DNA from: NZQO01 sp002693605
Lineage (GTDB): Bacteria > Bacteroidota > Bacteroidia > Flavobacteriales > Flavobacteriaceae
NCBI GenBank assembly: GCA_963972105.1
Contig: CAXAVH010000006.1
Span: 1 to 42,856, forward strand
Length of the DNA: 42,856 nucleotides
Direction of reading: 5' to 3'
Part shown: in pieces, positions 15,720 to 24,600 of the stretch
How the letters are laid out: every line of letters starts with the position of its first letter
Position numbering within the stretch: the stretch's first letter is position 1
Notes under the pieces: generated by a model
The model's database searches: none
Seen by the model: only the letters and a program-made list of their open reading frames with translations
Told to the model about the DNA's origin: nothing
Position numbers and translations under genes: made by a program

Positions 15720-18002
15720 TCAGTTTCTATCCTTAAATTCCCGTTTTTTCTTTTTCTTCGGATTGGTAAATAGCCGTTTAAAGAAGCTATCACGCTTGGT
15801 AGGTTCACAATCGAGCAATGACAGGGTGCGTACATTGGGGGGCGAAAATTTGGCCTGGCTAACATCGCTGTAATTGCGGTCGCGATTTATTTTCTGAAGC
15901 CACCGGGCCGTAATGGGAAGCGCCGCATGCGCACCTTGGCCAATACGGGTAGACTTAAACCCGATGCGGTGGTCATCGTGCCCCACCCAGGTAACGGTAA
16001 CCATTTTGGGCATTATGGCCACGAACCAAGCGTCCTTGTTCGATTGGGTAGTGCCGGTCTTGCCCGCTAGCGCATTAGGCAAGCTATAGGTAGTTCGCAT
16101 TCTTTTGGCCGTTCCCTCGTCCACCACAGATTTTAGCATTTCCAACATGATTTGGCGCGTAGATTTCGAAAAAGCTGGCTCGTCGGAAACTTTCGGCTGA
16201 AACGATTGCATAATTTTTCCTTCAGAATCTTCTATTCTCATAAGGTAGTAAGGCGTTACGGCCTTGCCGTCATTTACGAAGGCCGCGTACGCCCCTGCAA
16301 TTTCTGGAATGGTAATTTCGGCCGTTCCTAGGGCCAGTGATGGAACCTGCGGCAGGTCGCTATCAATGCCCAACCTTCGCGCCAAATCGATCGTGTTCGC
16401 AATACCTGCTTTTTCCAGCACTTTCACCGAGACTGTATTGATCGATTGGCTCAGGGCCGTTTCCATACTATAGTTCATATAATCTTCCTCCAAATCGCCC
16501 GCATTGGAGGGGGACCAACCCTGCATATTCTCGTATTGAATTTCCCGCGCCGAGAAATAGTCGCACGGTCGAATTCCGCGTTCCAGGGCGGTAGCGTAAA
16601 CAAGGGGCTTGAAAGTAGATCCTACCTGCCGCTTATTTTTGGCAACGTGATCGAACTTAAAATGCCTGAAATCCACGCCCCCTACCCAAGTGCGAACAGC
16701 CCCGGAGGAAGGGTCGATGGCCAGCATACCGGCACCCAAGAATTTGAGGTAGTGCTGAAGACTATCCAACGTACTGGCCTTTTCGGTTGTGTACTGGCCA
16801 AAACGAGAGAGCTGTTGCTCTCTCTTCTTGCTTAGCGAATCCATAATTTCGTTTTCCGAAAGGCCCGCAGTCTTGAGTTTTATATACGGTGCGGACTTTC
16901 TGACCACCGATTTAAAGATCGGGTGCGCTAGGCCCCACGGGGGTTGGCTGCCGTATTCCGCCTCAAATTCGTTCTGCAGTTTGTCAAGATGGGCCTCTAC
17001 CGCATCCTCGGCATATTCCTGCAATGTTTTGTCCAAAGTAGTGTAAATTTTGAGGCCGCTGGTATACAGGTTGCACTCCTTGCCCAGTTCTTTCTGTTGT
17101 TCGCACCACGACAGCATTTTCAGGCGGAGGGTCTCCCTAAAATAAGGGGCGAGGCCTTCTTCTTCGTGGTAGCGGCCATAATCTAATTTTACCGAATCTT
17201 CACGGGCTAGGGTGTAAACTTCCGATTCTAAATAGCCATAGCGCTGCATCTGTGCCAATACCACGTTGCGGCGGTTTTTGCTTCTTTCTGGGTTACGGTA
17301 GGGGTTATAGGTGGCCGTGGCCTTTAGGGTGCCAACCAGCGTCGCGGCTTCGGTAAGGGTGAGCCCGCTCGCGCTCTTGTTGAAAAATTTCAGCGATGCG
17401 CTTTCAATACCGTAGGTGTTCCCGCTAAAGGGAACCGTATTCAGGTACAGTTCCAATAACTCGGTCTTGGTATAAATGCGCTCGAGACGGCGCGCGGTTA
17501 TCATTTCCTTAGTCTTCACCACGGGCACGGTGAATGGGCCATAATTCTTTCGGCTGAAGAGGTTCTTGGCGAGCTGCTGCGTTAGGGTGCTACCACCACC
17601 GCTTTGCGAATCCTGTAACAGAATTGTTTTGAAGAGAACGCGGAATAGGCTTCTGGTGTCAATTCCGTTGTGTTCGTAGAACCGCGCATCCTCAGTAGCG
17701 ATAAGGGCGTCTATCACGTGTTGCGGAATGCTGTCTAGGGAAATAGGCTGCCGATCCTGCAGGTAGAATTTCCCCAAGAGCGCACCGTTTCGGTCGTAAA
17801 TTTCGGAAGCATTCTGCTGGGAGAGATCGCGCAGGTCTTCCTTAGTAGGTAGGGCGCCCCAGGCCCCAAGCTGAACGGTTGCAATAAAGATGAGAACTGC
17901 CAACACGAACAAGGCCAGTAGTTTTGCCGTAATGCCCAGGATGTATTTTAAGCGTGGTTTTTTCAAGTTTTTTGTGGCTTTGGATGTAACAAATAAACGC
18001 AA
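15720..18002 (-). CDS. Bifunctional penicillin-binding protein 1A (transglycosylase/transpeptidase)
   Basis: Polymerises and crosslinks peptidoglycan on the periplasmic face of the inner membrane. The 760 residues contain a basic N-terminus, one membrane anchor (about 21-48), a GT51 transglycosylase domain (about 60-245) with catalytic Glu104 in ATEDARFYEH and GGGSTLTQQLAKN at 135-147, and a transpeptidase domain (about 420-700). The latter has all three motifs: Ser462-TF-Lys465, Ser520-I-Asn522 and Lys648-T-G650. The C-terminal tail is highly basic (KKKKKREFKDRN). Class A PBP; mrcA/ponA would be the usual name. Its stop codon directly abuts the folC stop. A weak -7-like TACTCTTG lies at 18012-18019 on the minus strand. 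Confidence 0.95.
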   Translation of the reverse strand: MRLFVTSKATKNLKKPRLKYILGITAKLLALFVLAVLIFIATVQLGAWGALPTKEDLRDLSQQNASEIYDRNGALLGKFYLQDRQPISLDSIPQHVIDALIATEDARFYEHNGIDTRSLFRVLFKTILLQDSQSGGGSTLTQQLAKNLFSRKNYGPFTVPVVKTKEMITARRLERIYTKTELLELYLNTVPFSGNTYGIESASLKFFNKSASGLTLTEAATLVGTLKATATYNPYRNPERSKNRRNVVLAQMQRYGYLESEVYTLAREDSVKLDYGRYHEEEGLAPYFRETLRLKMLSWCEQQKELGKECNLYTSGLKIYTTLDKTLQEYAEDAVEAHLDKLQNEFEAEYGSQPPWGLAHPIFKSVVRKSAPYIKLKTAGLSENEIMDSLSKKREQQLSRFGQYTTEKASTLDSLQHYLKFLGAGMLAIDPSSGAVRTWVGGVDFRHFKFDHVAKNKRQVGSTFKPLVYATALERGIRPCDYFSAREIQYENMQGWSPSNAGDLEEDYMNYSMETALSQSINTVSVKVLEKAGIANTIDLARRLGIDSDLPQVPSLALGTAEITIPEIAGAYAAFVNDGKAVTPYYLMRIEDSEGKIMQSFQPKVSDEPAFSKSTRQIMLEMLKSVVDEGTAKRMRTTYSLPNALAGKTGTTQSNKDAWFVAIMPKMVTVTWVGHDDHRIGFKSTRIGQGAHAALPITARWLQKINRDRNYSDVSQAKFSPPNVRTLSLLDCEPTKRDSFFKRLFTNPKKKKKREFKDRN

Positions 18003-18101
18003 TCACCGAGCCAAGAGTATGGCTTTAACGTAACTTTATAAGGTGGCGTTTTAGCCAATGTTATACTGGGAAATATTTTTACTTTTTTTCTGAAAAATTA
18101 T

Positions 18102-18131
18102 TTGCTGAAACCGAAAACAGCCTTATATTTG
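18102..18131 (+). promoter_or_regulatory. Promoter of tRNA-Val
   Basis: TTG (18102-18104, within TTTG) and TATATTTG (18124-18131), spacing 19, are a textbook Bacteroidota promoter. Transcription would start about 48 nt before the mature tRNA. Confidence 0.7.
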
Positions 18132-18186
18132 CACCCGCCTACACAGTATATGTTTTGCGCTGTGAAGGTAAGTTCTAAAAATATTG

Positions 18187-18261
18187 GGGCGCGTAGCTCA
18201 GTTGGTTCAGAGCACTTGGTTTACACCCAAGGGGTCGGGGGTTCGAATCCCTCCGCGCCCA
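18187..18261 (+). tRNA. tRNA-Val (anticodon UAC)
   Basis: A complete 75-nt cloverleaf: acceptor GGGCGCG (18187-18193) pairs with CGCGCCC (18254-18260), D stem GCTC/GAGC, anticodon stem CTTGG/CCAAG with loop TTTACAC (anticodon TAC at 18222-18224), five-nt variable region, T stem GGGGG/CCCTC around TTCGAAT, discriminator A at 18261. CCA is not encoded. Promoter lies upstream and a strong terminator directly downstream. Confidence 0.97.
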
Positions 18262-18264
18262 CAG

Positions 18265-18295
18265 AAGGCTTCCGGTTTTTCCGGGAGCCTTTTTT
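18265..18295 (+). terminator. Terminator of tRNA-Val(UAC)
   Basis: Stem AAGGCTTCCGG (18265-18275) pairs with CCGGGAGCCTT (18281-18291, one G-U) over a TTTTT loop, followed by a T tract to 18295. Confidence 0.85.
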
Positions 18296-18329
18296 GGTTA
18301 TATAAGACGGAATTGAATTTTCTCCATTG

Positions 18330-18376
18330 TTACCTTGACAGGGTAGAAGTCACTGGTTCGAATCCAGTATGACCCA
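18330..18376 (+). pseudogene. 3' remnant of a tRNA-Val (anticodon GAC)
   Basis: The sequence keeps the anticodon arm TTACC-TTGACAG-GGTAG (anticodon GAC at 18337-18339), variable loop AAGTC, T arm ACTGG-TTCGAAT-CCAGT, and 3' acceptor strand ATGACCC with discriminator A (18376). The matching 5' acceptor GGGTCAT and the D arm are absent; the upstream 50 nt are the terminator of the previous tRNA and A/T-rich DNA. It cannot fold as a tRNA, so it is a truncated copy. It differs too much from the neighbouring tRNA-Val(UAC) to be a duplicate of it. Confidence 0.8.
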
Positions 18377-18378
18377 CA

Positions 18379-18412
18379 AAAAAGCCTTCCGAATATTTCG
18401 GAAGGCTTTTCT
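18379..18412. terminator. Bidirectional terminator between tRNA region and murF
   Basis: A perfect 13-bp stem, AAAGCCTTCCGAA (18381-18393) with TTCGGAAGGCTTT (18397-18409), over a 3-nt loop, flanked by A and T tracts. It ends murF (-) and any transcript from the tRNA side (+). Confidence 0.9.
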
Positions 18413-18420
18413 TTTGGTCG

Positions 18421-19695
18421 CTATAAAAGGTCCAGGACGCGCTCCAGCGCCATGCCCCGACTGCCCTTGATTAACAGCGCGCTTTTCGATAGGGGATTTT
18501 CCGCTAGATACGCCGAAAATTCCTCGAAATTCTTGAATTGCTTGATATGTTCGGCAGCTGTTTGCGTTTTATAGAAGTTCTCGCCCACCAAGTATACGGT
18601 AGCGAATGGATTTTGCTCCAAATAGGTGGTAACGTTTTGATGTTCGCGCGCTGCCTCTAACCCCAACTCGAACATATCGCCCAAGATCAATGTTTTGTTA
18701 CTTCCAGCTGCTTGGCGGAAATTTTCCAAGGCGGCCATCATGCTCGTGGGATTCGCATTGTACGCGTCCAGTAGTATGGAATGGCCCTGCTGCTGTAGGC
18801 GCTGCGACCTGTTGTTGCTAGGGGCATATTCTTCGATAGCCTCTTGAATGTTTTTTGTCGGTACGTTAAAGTAATGGCCTATGGCAATGGCGGCAGCGAT
18901 ATTGTGGAAATTGTAAAGACCAACCATTTGGCTTTTAATCTCAATACCTTGGAATGAAACCACCAGCTCGTTCTTGGCATTGAGTAGGGTTACGATGCTA
19001 TCGCCCTCAGGCCCGAAGAGAATTCGATTAGCACTTTCGGTATGTTTTAGTTGAAGCGGGTCGGCCGCATTTACGAATAATGACTTGTCATTTTTCTCCA
19101 AATGGCGGTACATCTCGGTCTTGCCCTTAATTACTCCCTCAATGCCCCCGAATCCTTCGAGATGCGCTTTTCCGAAGTTGGTTATATAGCCATAATCTGG
19201 TTTGGCTATGTTGCAGAGCGTTGCTATTTCTCCTTGGTGGTTTGCGCCCATTTCAACAACTCCAAATTCTGTTTCGGGAGTGAACGAGAGCAAGGTTAGC
19301 GGAACACCGATATGGTTATTCAAGTTTCCCTTGGTGGCCTTGGTGCGATATTTTTTTGCAAGTACAGCGGCGATTAGCTCTTTGGTCGTGGTCTTTCCGT
19401 TGCTACCGGTAAGAGCCACAATTGGGAGCCCGAGCTTATCGCGATGAAACGTACCAAGCTTTTGAAGCGCCATTAGGCAATCTTCAACAAGCACGGTTTT
19501 ACCGGGTATGTGAAATTCCCCTTCATCTACCATTGCCGTGGCCGCCCCATTTTCCAAGGCATCGGTAGCAAAACGGTTCCCATTGAAATGGGTTCCTTTT
19601 AGCGCTACGAAGAAACAATTGGGGGTTATTTTTCGAGTGTCGGTACAAACACCGCTGCTTTTTAAAAAAGCATTGTATAGCTGTTCAATTTCCAT
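18421..19695 (-). CDS. murF: UDP-N-acetylmuramoyl-tripeptide--D-alanyl-D-alanine ligase
   Basis: Adds D-Ala-D-Ala to the UDP-MurNAc-tripeptide, the last cytoplasmic step of the peptidoglycan stem peptide. The 424 residues have the three Mur ligase domains: N-terminal substrate domain (1-88, with VCTDTRKI), central ATPase domain with GSNGKTTT (97-104), NLNNHIGVPLTLL and EMGANHQGEI, and a C-terminal domain beginning around SNNRSQRL with DAYNANPTSM, typical of MurF. It lies downstream of gldJ in the same direction, an arrangement I know from flavobacteria, but a terminator-like hairpin separates the two. A weak -7-like box TACCTTTA lies at 19701-19708. Confidence 0.96.
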   Translation of the reverse strand: MEIEQLYNAFLKSSGVCTDTRKITPNCFFVALKGTHFNGNRFATDALENGAATAMVDEGEFHIPGKTVLVEDCLMALQKLGTFHRDKLGLPIVALTGSNGKTTTKELIAAVLAKKYRTKATKGNLNNHIGVPLTLLSFTPETEFGVVEMGANHQGEIATLCNIAKPDYGYITNFGKAHLEGFGGIEGVIKGKTEMYRHLEKNDKSLFVNAADPLQLKHTESANRILFGPEGDSIVTLLNAKNELVVSFQGIEIKSQMVGLYNFHNIAAAIAIGHYFNVPTKNIQEAIEEYAPSNNRSQRLQQQGHSILLDAYNANPTSMMAALENFRQAAGSNKTLILGDMFELGLEAAREHQNVTTYLEQNPFATVYLVGENFYKTQTAAEHIKQFKNFEEFSAYLAENPLSKSALLIKGSRGMALERVLDLL

Positions 19696-19710
19696 AAAAT
19701 TAAAGGTATC

Positions 19711-19737
19711 AAAAAAGCCCTGAATTTCTTCAGGGCT
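19711..19737 (-). terminator. Terminator or attenuator between gldJ and murF
   Basis: On the minus strand a perfect 9-bp stem (AGCCCTGAA/TTCAGGGCT, 19716-19737) is followed by six T, as read after gldJ. murF begins only 16 nt further on, so some read-through or a separate weak promoter is needed. Confidence 0.8.
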
Positions 19738-19758
19738 CCTTCGTATATAGTATGCTTT

Positions 19759-21432
19759 TTAGTTTCTTGGGCGTTTGCCTTTCTGCGCTTTTGAGCCTAC
19801 GCGCGACATTGCACATCGGAAACCGATATAATCTGTCGCCATATCTTGTGGGAAGTAGCGGCGCTGTGCCGGATCTAGCCAGTAGTCTCGGTCTTTCCAC
19901 GATCCGCCCTTGTAAACGCGTACTTCATTATCGATAAGCGTGGTTCGGCTTGAGGACTCGTCGTACTCAAGGTCAAGTCCGCCGGTACTGTCGCGGAACA
20001 CTTTGTGCTGAGGCGAGTTGTACATACGGGCCTTGTCTGATTCCCCTTCGGCTTCATCGGCGAACGATTGGTAGTACCGGGTGGAGCTCTTGTCACCATC
20101 GCGGTAATCTCGGTTGTCACTGTCGGAGAAGTTGGTTCGCAAATAGGTTTCCTCTTCGCTAACGGGAACCTGTAAAATTTCACCAGGCAAGTTACGCGCC
20201 ACAATGCGGCCGTTGCTTAAGGTGTCGTATACGATAGAGTCGGCAGTTACCACTTTAACTTGTCCGTCTGCACCGATTGCATTCTTGGTGTAAACGTTTC
20301 CGCGGTAATAGTTGAAGTCGTTAAACTCATCGTCAACGATGGGGCGGTAGACGTCTGCCACCCATTCGGCAACGTTCCCGGCCATATCATAAAGGCCAAA
20401 GTCGTTGGGCTCGTATGATTTTACCTGGGCGGTAATATCGGCCCCGTCATCGCTCCATCCGGCAATTCCACCGTAATCACCATCACCTTGTTTGAAGTTT
20501 GCCAATTGGTCGCCGCGGTTTTTACGCTTTCCAGAACGGGTGTACTGCCCACTCCAAGGGTATTTCTTTCGGCCACGGTATACGTTATAGTTTCTAAGTT
20601 CTACAAGACCCAATGCGGCATATTCCCACTCAGCTTCGGTTGGAAGGCGGTACGAGGGTAACAGTAAGCCGTCCTTTCGGGTAATGTAAATATTTGTGCT
20701 GTCCTCGCTGCGCTTCACCAATGATTCGGAACGTTTTCCGCCTCGGGTAATCGAATCTTTGCCACCGTACGTTTGGGTCGGGGCATTCAAATAGGTTTCG
20801 GTGCTAAAGGTTTCGCCCGGCTCCACTTCATAGCGGGCACCGCGGGAGGTAATTCCTTCTTCCTCGAGAATAAGCTCGTTTACGCGGTCGGTTCGCCAGT
20901 TGCTAAACTCGACGGCCTGTACCCAGCTAACTCCCACAACGGGATATTCGGCATAGGCAGGATGACGCAGGTAGTTATTGGTCATAACTTCGTTAAAACC
21001 TAAGCGGTTTCGCCAAACCAACGTATCGGGCAATGCGCCGTGGTAAATTTGACGGAAATTTTCGTTCTCGGGCGGAAATACTTCCTTCAACCAATCTAGG
21101 TACTCGAGGTACATCAGGTTGGTAACCTCGGTCTCGTCCATATAGAACGATTGTACGTGCTGTTGGGTGGGCGAGTTGTTCCAATCGTGCATAGGGTCGT
21201 CTTGAACCCTACCCATTGTGAAGGTGCCACCTTCCACGAAAACAAGGCCCGGCCCTGTTTCCTGCTCCTTTGCCTTTGGATTGTACTGGAAGCCGCCTTC
21301 TCGGGCGTTCATTTTCCAGCCAGTGGCGCGCGAGCTATTTTTATAGTCTCTAGAATTGTTACAGCTTACCAAAACGGAAACTGTTAATACGGCCAAAACC
21401 GGCCATATAAGTGCATTTTTTTTCAAGTTCAT
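19759..21432 (-). CDS. gldJ: Gliding motility / T9SS lipoprotein GldJ
   Basis: Outer membrane-associated lipoprotein required for gliding and for stability of the T9SS/gliding machinery. From the ATG at 21432 it has 557 residues; a TTG three codons upstream is less likely. The signal peptide ends in a lipobox (VSVLVSC, Cys24). The body is a formylglycine-generating-enzyme/sulfatase-modifying-factor fold: VEGGTFTMGR near the start, MDETEVTNLMYLEYLDW, YRLPTEAEWEYAA, FGLYDMAGNVAEWV, RVYKGGSWKDRDYWLDP and DYIGFRCAMS, with a long insertion (about 190-240) typical of GldJ rather than GldK. It is divergent from porU, forming a T9SS locus. Confidence 0.95.
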   Translation of the reverse strand: MNLKKNALIWPVLAVLTVSVLVSCNNSRDYKNSSRATGWKMNAREGGFQYNPKAKEQETGPGLVFVEGGTFTMGRVQDDPMHDWNNSPTQQHVQSFYMDETEVTNLMYLEYLDWLKEVFPPENENFRQIYHGALPDTLVWRNRLGFNEVMTNNYLRHPAYAEYPVVGVSWVQAVEFSNWRTDRVNELILEEEGITSRGARYEVEPGETFSTETYLNAPTQTYGGKDSITRGGKRSESLVKRSEDSTNIYITRKDGLLLPSYRLPTEAEWEYAALGLVELRNYNVYRGRKKYPWSGQYTRSGKRKNRGDQLANFKQGDGDYGGIAGWSDDGADITAQVKSYEPNDFGLYDMAGNVAEWVADVYRPIVDDEFNDFNYYRGNVYTKNAIGADGQVKVVTADSIVYDTLSNGRIVARNLPGEILQVPVSEEETYLRTNFSDSDNRDYRDGDKSSTRYYQSFADEAEGESDKARMYNSPQHKVFRDSTGGLDLEYDESSSRTTLIDNEVRVYKGGSWKDRDYWLDPAQRRYFPQDMATDYIGFRCAMSRVGSKAQKGKRPRN

Positions 21433-21646
21433 AGGTTTCAAATATGAAAAAATTGGGTTCGCAATATAGTAATTAACGGCAAAATTGCAATATTATTTTA
21501 ATATTAATGCGGTGTTAGTTACCGTCGGTTTTTCCTACTAATGAAATAGCTAACGTCCATAAAACAATAATATTATAAATTATTTTTTTGATTTGAACAT
21601 TAGAAACTACGGGTATACTAACTGTATATTTGCAGCGTTACTACTT
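21433..21646. other. A/T-rich divergent control region of gldJ and porU
   Basis: About 210 nt. It contains a clear -7 box for porU (21625-21632) and a weaker minus-strand CATATTTG next to the gldJ start. No gene, RNA or strong hairpin is visible. Confidence 0.5.
21625..21632 (+). promoter_or_regulatory. -7 box of porU; decides its start
   Basis: TATATTTG is an exact -7 element. The porU frame is open upstream to a TTG at 21593, but the box lies inside that extension, so the real start is the ATG pair at 21647/21650. No well-spaced TTG is visible. Confidence 0.5.
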
Positions 21647-24600
21647 ATGATGAGAAAAATTGTACTTTTTTGCGCGGTGTTGCTCCTTTCCGTCGTATCG
21701 GCGTGGTCGCAAAATCGCAATATTGAAATAGATTGGGATTCACAAAAATCGGTAACCAGGGCTACGGGGTTCTCTTCGGAAAATGCCCCCGCATTACCGC
21801 GTGCGAAGGGCATTCTATACCTGAGCGATACCGACCTCGATTATTCGGAACGGTGGGAAGACGAGGCTATGGCCAATCCCGCCTCCCTGGTAATCAGCAA
21901 TGTTTCGTTCCAGCCCGCAACGGGTGCCGATTTGCAACAGGCCAACCGCGACTTGATTCCTTCCGAAGTAGCTGGCTCCCTTTTCTCTGCAACCGCCAGG
22001 GGCAAGATTTACACCACCCTTTCTGTGGCGCCACTTGTAAATCGGAACGGGTCAATTCAGAAAATTACCTCCTTCTCGGTTTCATATTCGTACCTCCGCC
22101 AAAGTCGTTCGGGTGCGGGCATACCGCTTTCCAGTTCGGTTTTGGCAACCGGGCAGTGGTTCAAGTTCAAGGTAGACAGGACGGGCGTTCACAAAATTGA
22201 CAAGCGGTTCTTGGAAGATCTAGGAATGAACGTCGGTTCCATAAACCCCCGAAATTTGAAGCTCTTCGGGAATGGCGGCAAGCCCCTGCCGTTACTGAAT
22301 GCGGAAAATACCGTTTTTGACCTCCCGGAAACACCCATTCAGGTAATTGGGGAGGCCGACGGGAGTTTCGACAGTGGCGATTACATCCTTTTCTACGGAA
22401 CCAACACTAAGGGATACGATTACGAGAACGATTCGCACTTAAATCCGTATAGCAATGATTCCTATTACTATGTTACGGCCGATGGCGCGGCCGGTAAGCG
22501 CGTACAGCCCATGGTAGAGCCATCGGCGGCCCCGACCGTGACCATACAGCAGTTCCACGACGTTCAGTTTCATGAGGTCGATGAGGAGAGTCCGGCCCGG
22601 GTGGGGCGACGCTGGTATGGCAACCGGTTTACCATAGAGAACGAACAATCGTATGAGTTCGTGTTCCCCAACATTGCATCGGGTACCCCAATGCGGGTTA
22701 TGGTGCGTGCCGCGGCAGCTTCGGAAACTTCTACTTCCATGGCGATTTCGGTAAACAGCACCACCATGAATCCACTGAATTTCTCTCCCGTATCTGGGCA
22801 AACCTACGTAAGCCCGAAACTGTTGGACGAGGAGGTGCCGGCCGCGGGCGAAACGGTTACCGTGGACCTTACCTATAATAATGGCGGCAACCCATCCAGT
22901 ATTGGGTACCTGGATTACGTGCAGGTAGAGGCGCTACGCCAATTAACAGGTGTGGGCGGCCAATTGCAGTTTCGAAATAACGATACCGAAACCCTCAGCG
23001 GGATCGGAGAATATCAAATTGCCAACGCAGCGCAGTTTACACAGGTATGGGATGTTACCAATCCCGCCTTTATTAGCAGTAAGGTAAACGAAGGCGGGGC
23101 GTCCTCGCTCACCCTGAAGGCGCCAATGGGCGTTTTGAGAACATATGTTGCGGTAAATCCCAATGATTACTTCGTGCCGGTTCAGGTGGCCGATGCGCGT
23201 GTGCCAAACCAAGATATAAAGGGAACGATTTTTAAGGATGCATCGGGCGCATTCCAGGATATCGATTACGTGATCATTACCGCACCATTTTTGCTGCAAC
23301 CCGCGCTGCGTTTGGCCAACCACCATAAAAATGTGAGTGGCTTGCGAGTGAAAGTGGTTACGACCGATAAGATTTATGAGGAATTCAGTTCTGGCAAGCA
23401 GGATATCGGCGCCATCCGCAACTTTGTGCGCTACGTGTACGAAAATGCGTCCTCGCCTAGCAACCGGATTAAATATCTGGGAATCTTTGGCGATACGAGT
23501 ATTGACTACAAGAACCGCCTTCCCAACAACAATAACGTGGTGCCAACATTCCATACTTTATTGAGCACCAACACCATCTCTTCATTCATGAGCGACGATT
23601 TCTTCGGAAATATGGATATTGATGAGGGCACCATTGGCCTTGAAAATGATGGAAGACCAGGGCCCGAAAGAGATATTGATTTGTTGGATATAGCCGTTGG
23701 TCGCATCTTGGCAGATAACGTGAGCCTAGCCAATGCAATGGTCGACAAAATTGTGAATTATACTTCTAAGGAGACCTATGGAAACTGGAGAAATAATTTC
23801 GTCTTGGTCTCCGATGATGTCGACAAGGCCAGCGACCGCAAGCTACAGGAGGACCTCGATGCCCTGGGTGATACCATTAGCGCTAAAAAGCCATTTATTA
23901 ACGTAAAGAAAATACACAGCGATGCCTTCAGGCAGCAGTCGTCTGCAGGGGGAGATCGGTATCCAGAGGTGAACGAGGCCATCAAGGACGCCATTGATGT
24001 GGGCGCGGTGTTGTTTAATTATTTTGGGCACGGGGGTGAAGATGGGCTTGCCAACGAGTTTATCTATAACCAGGAAATTGCCCGGAACCTGCAGAACAAA
24101 AATAGGCTTCCCTGTATTGTAACCGTGACCTGCGAGTTTACCAAATTTGACGATCCGCAGCGAATTACCGCGGGCGAGTTGACGTATATGAATAGGGAGG
24201 GCGGGGCCATCTCCTTGGTAACCACCACCCGCTCTATAGGTATTTTTCTTGGGGTAGAGTTCAACAAGGCGCTTGCCGAGCAACTGTTCGGTTATGGTCT
24301 TGAAGTACCCAATACCCCTGCCGAGGGCTTACGGGTTTCAAAGAATAACATTTCGAACGATTTGCGCCGCGTGGTTTTCTACATAGGCGATCCGGCCATG
24401 CGCTTGGCGTTTCCGAGGCAATCGGTTCGGTTAACTACCCTTAACGGGGTACCCATTTCACAAGCTACCGACACCTTGAAGGCGCTTAGCAAAGTACGCG
24501 TAGGCGGCGAAGTGGTGAACGAAAACGGCCAATTGCTGACCGATTATAACGGCGTCGTGGAGACCAAGATTTTTGACAAGAACGTACAACGTCAAACCTT

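Noticed and set aside
18295..18329. Possible degenerate 5' half for the truncated tRNA-Val(GAC), starting TGGTTAT
   Set aside because: It could pair weakly with the 3' acceptor, but it is about 9 nt too long and has no D-loop or D-stem sequence, so it is better read as unrelated DNA.
18102..18372. Two small ORFs covering tRNA-Val and the tRNA remnant
   Set aside because: They are translations of tRNA and terminator sequence; the region is explained as RNA genes.
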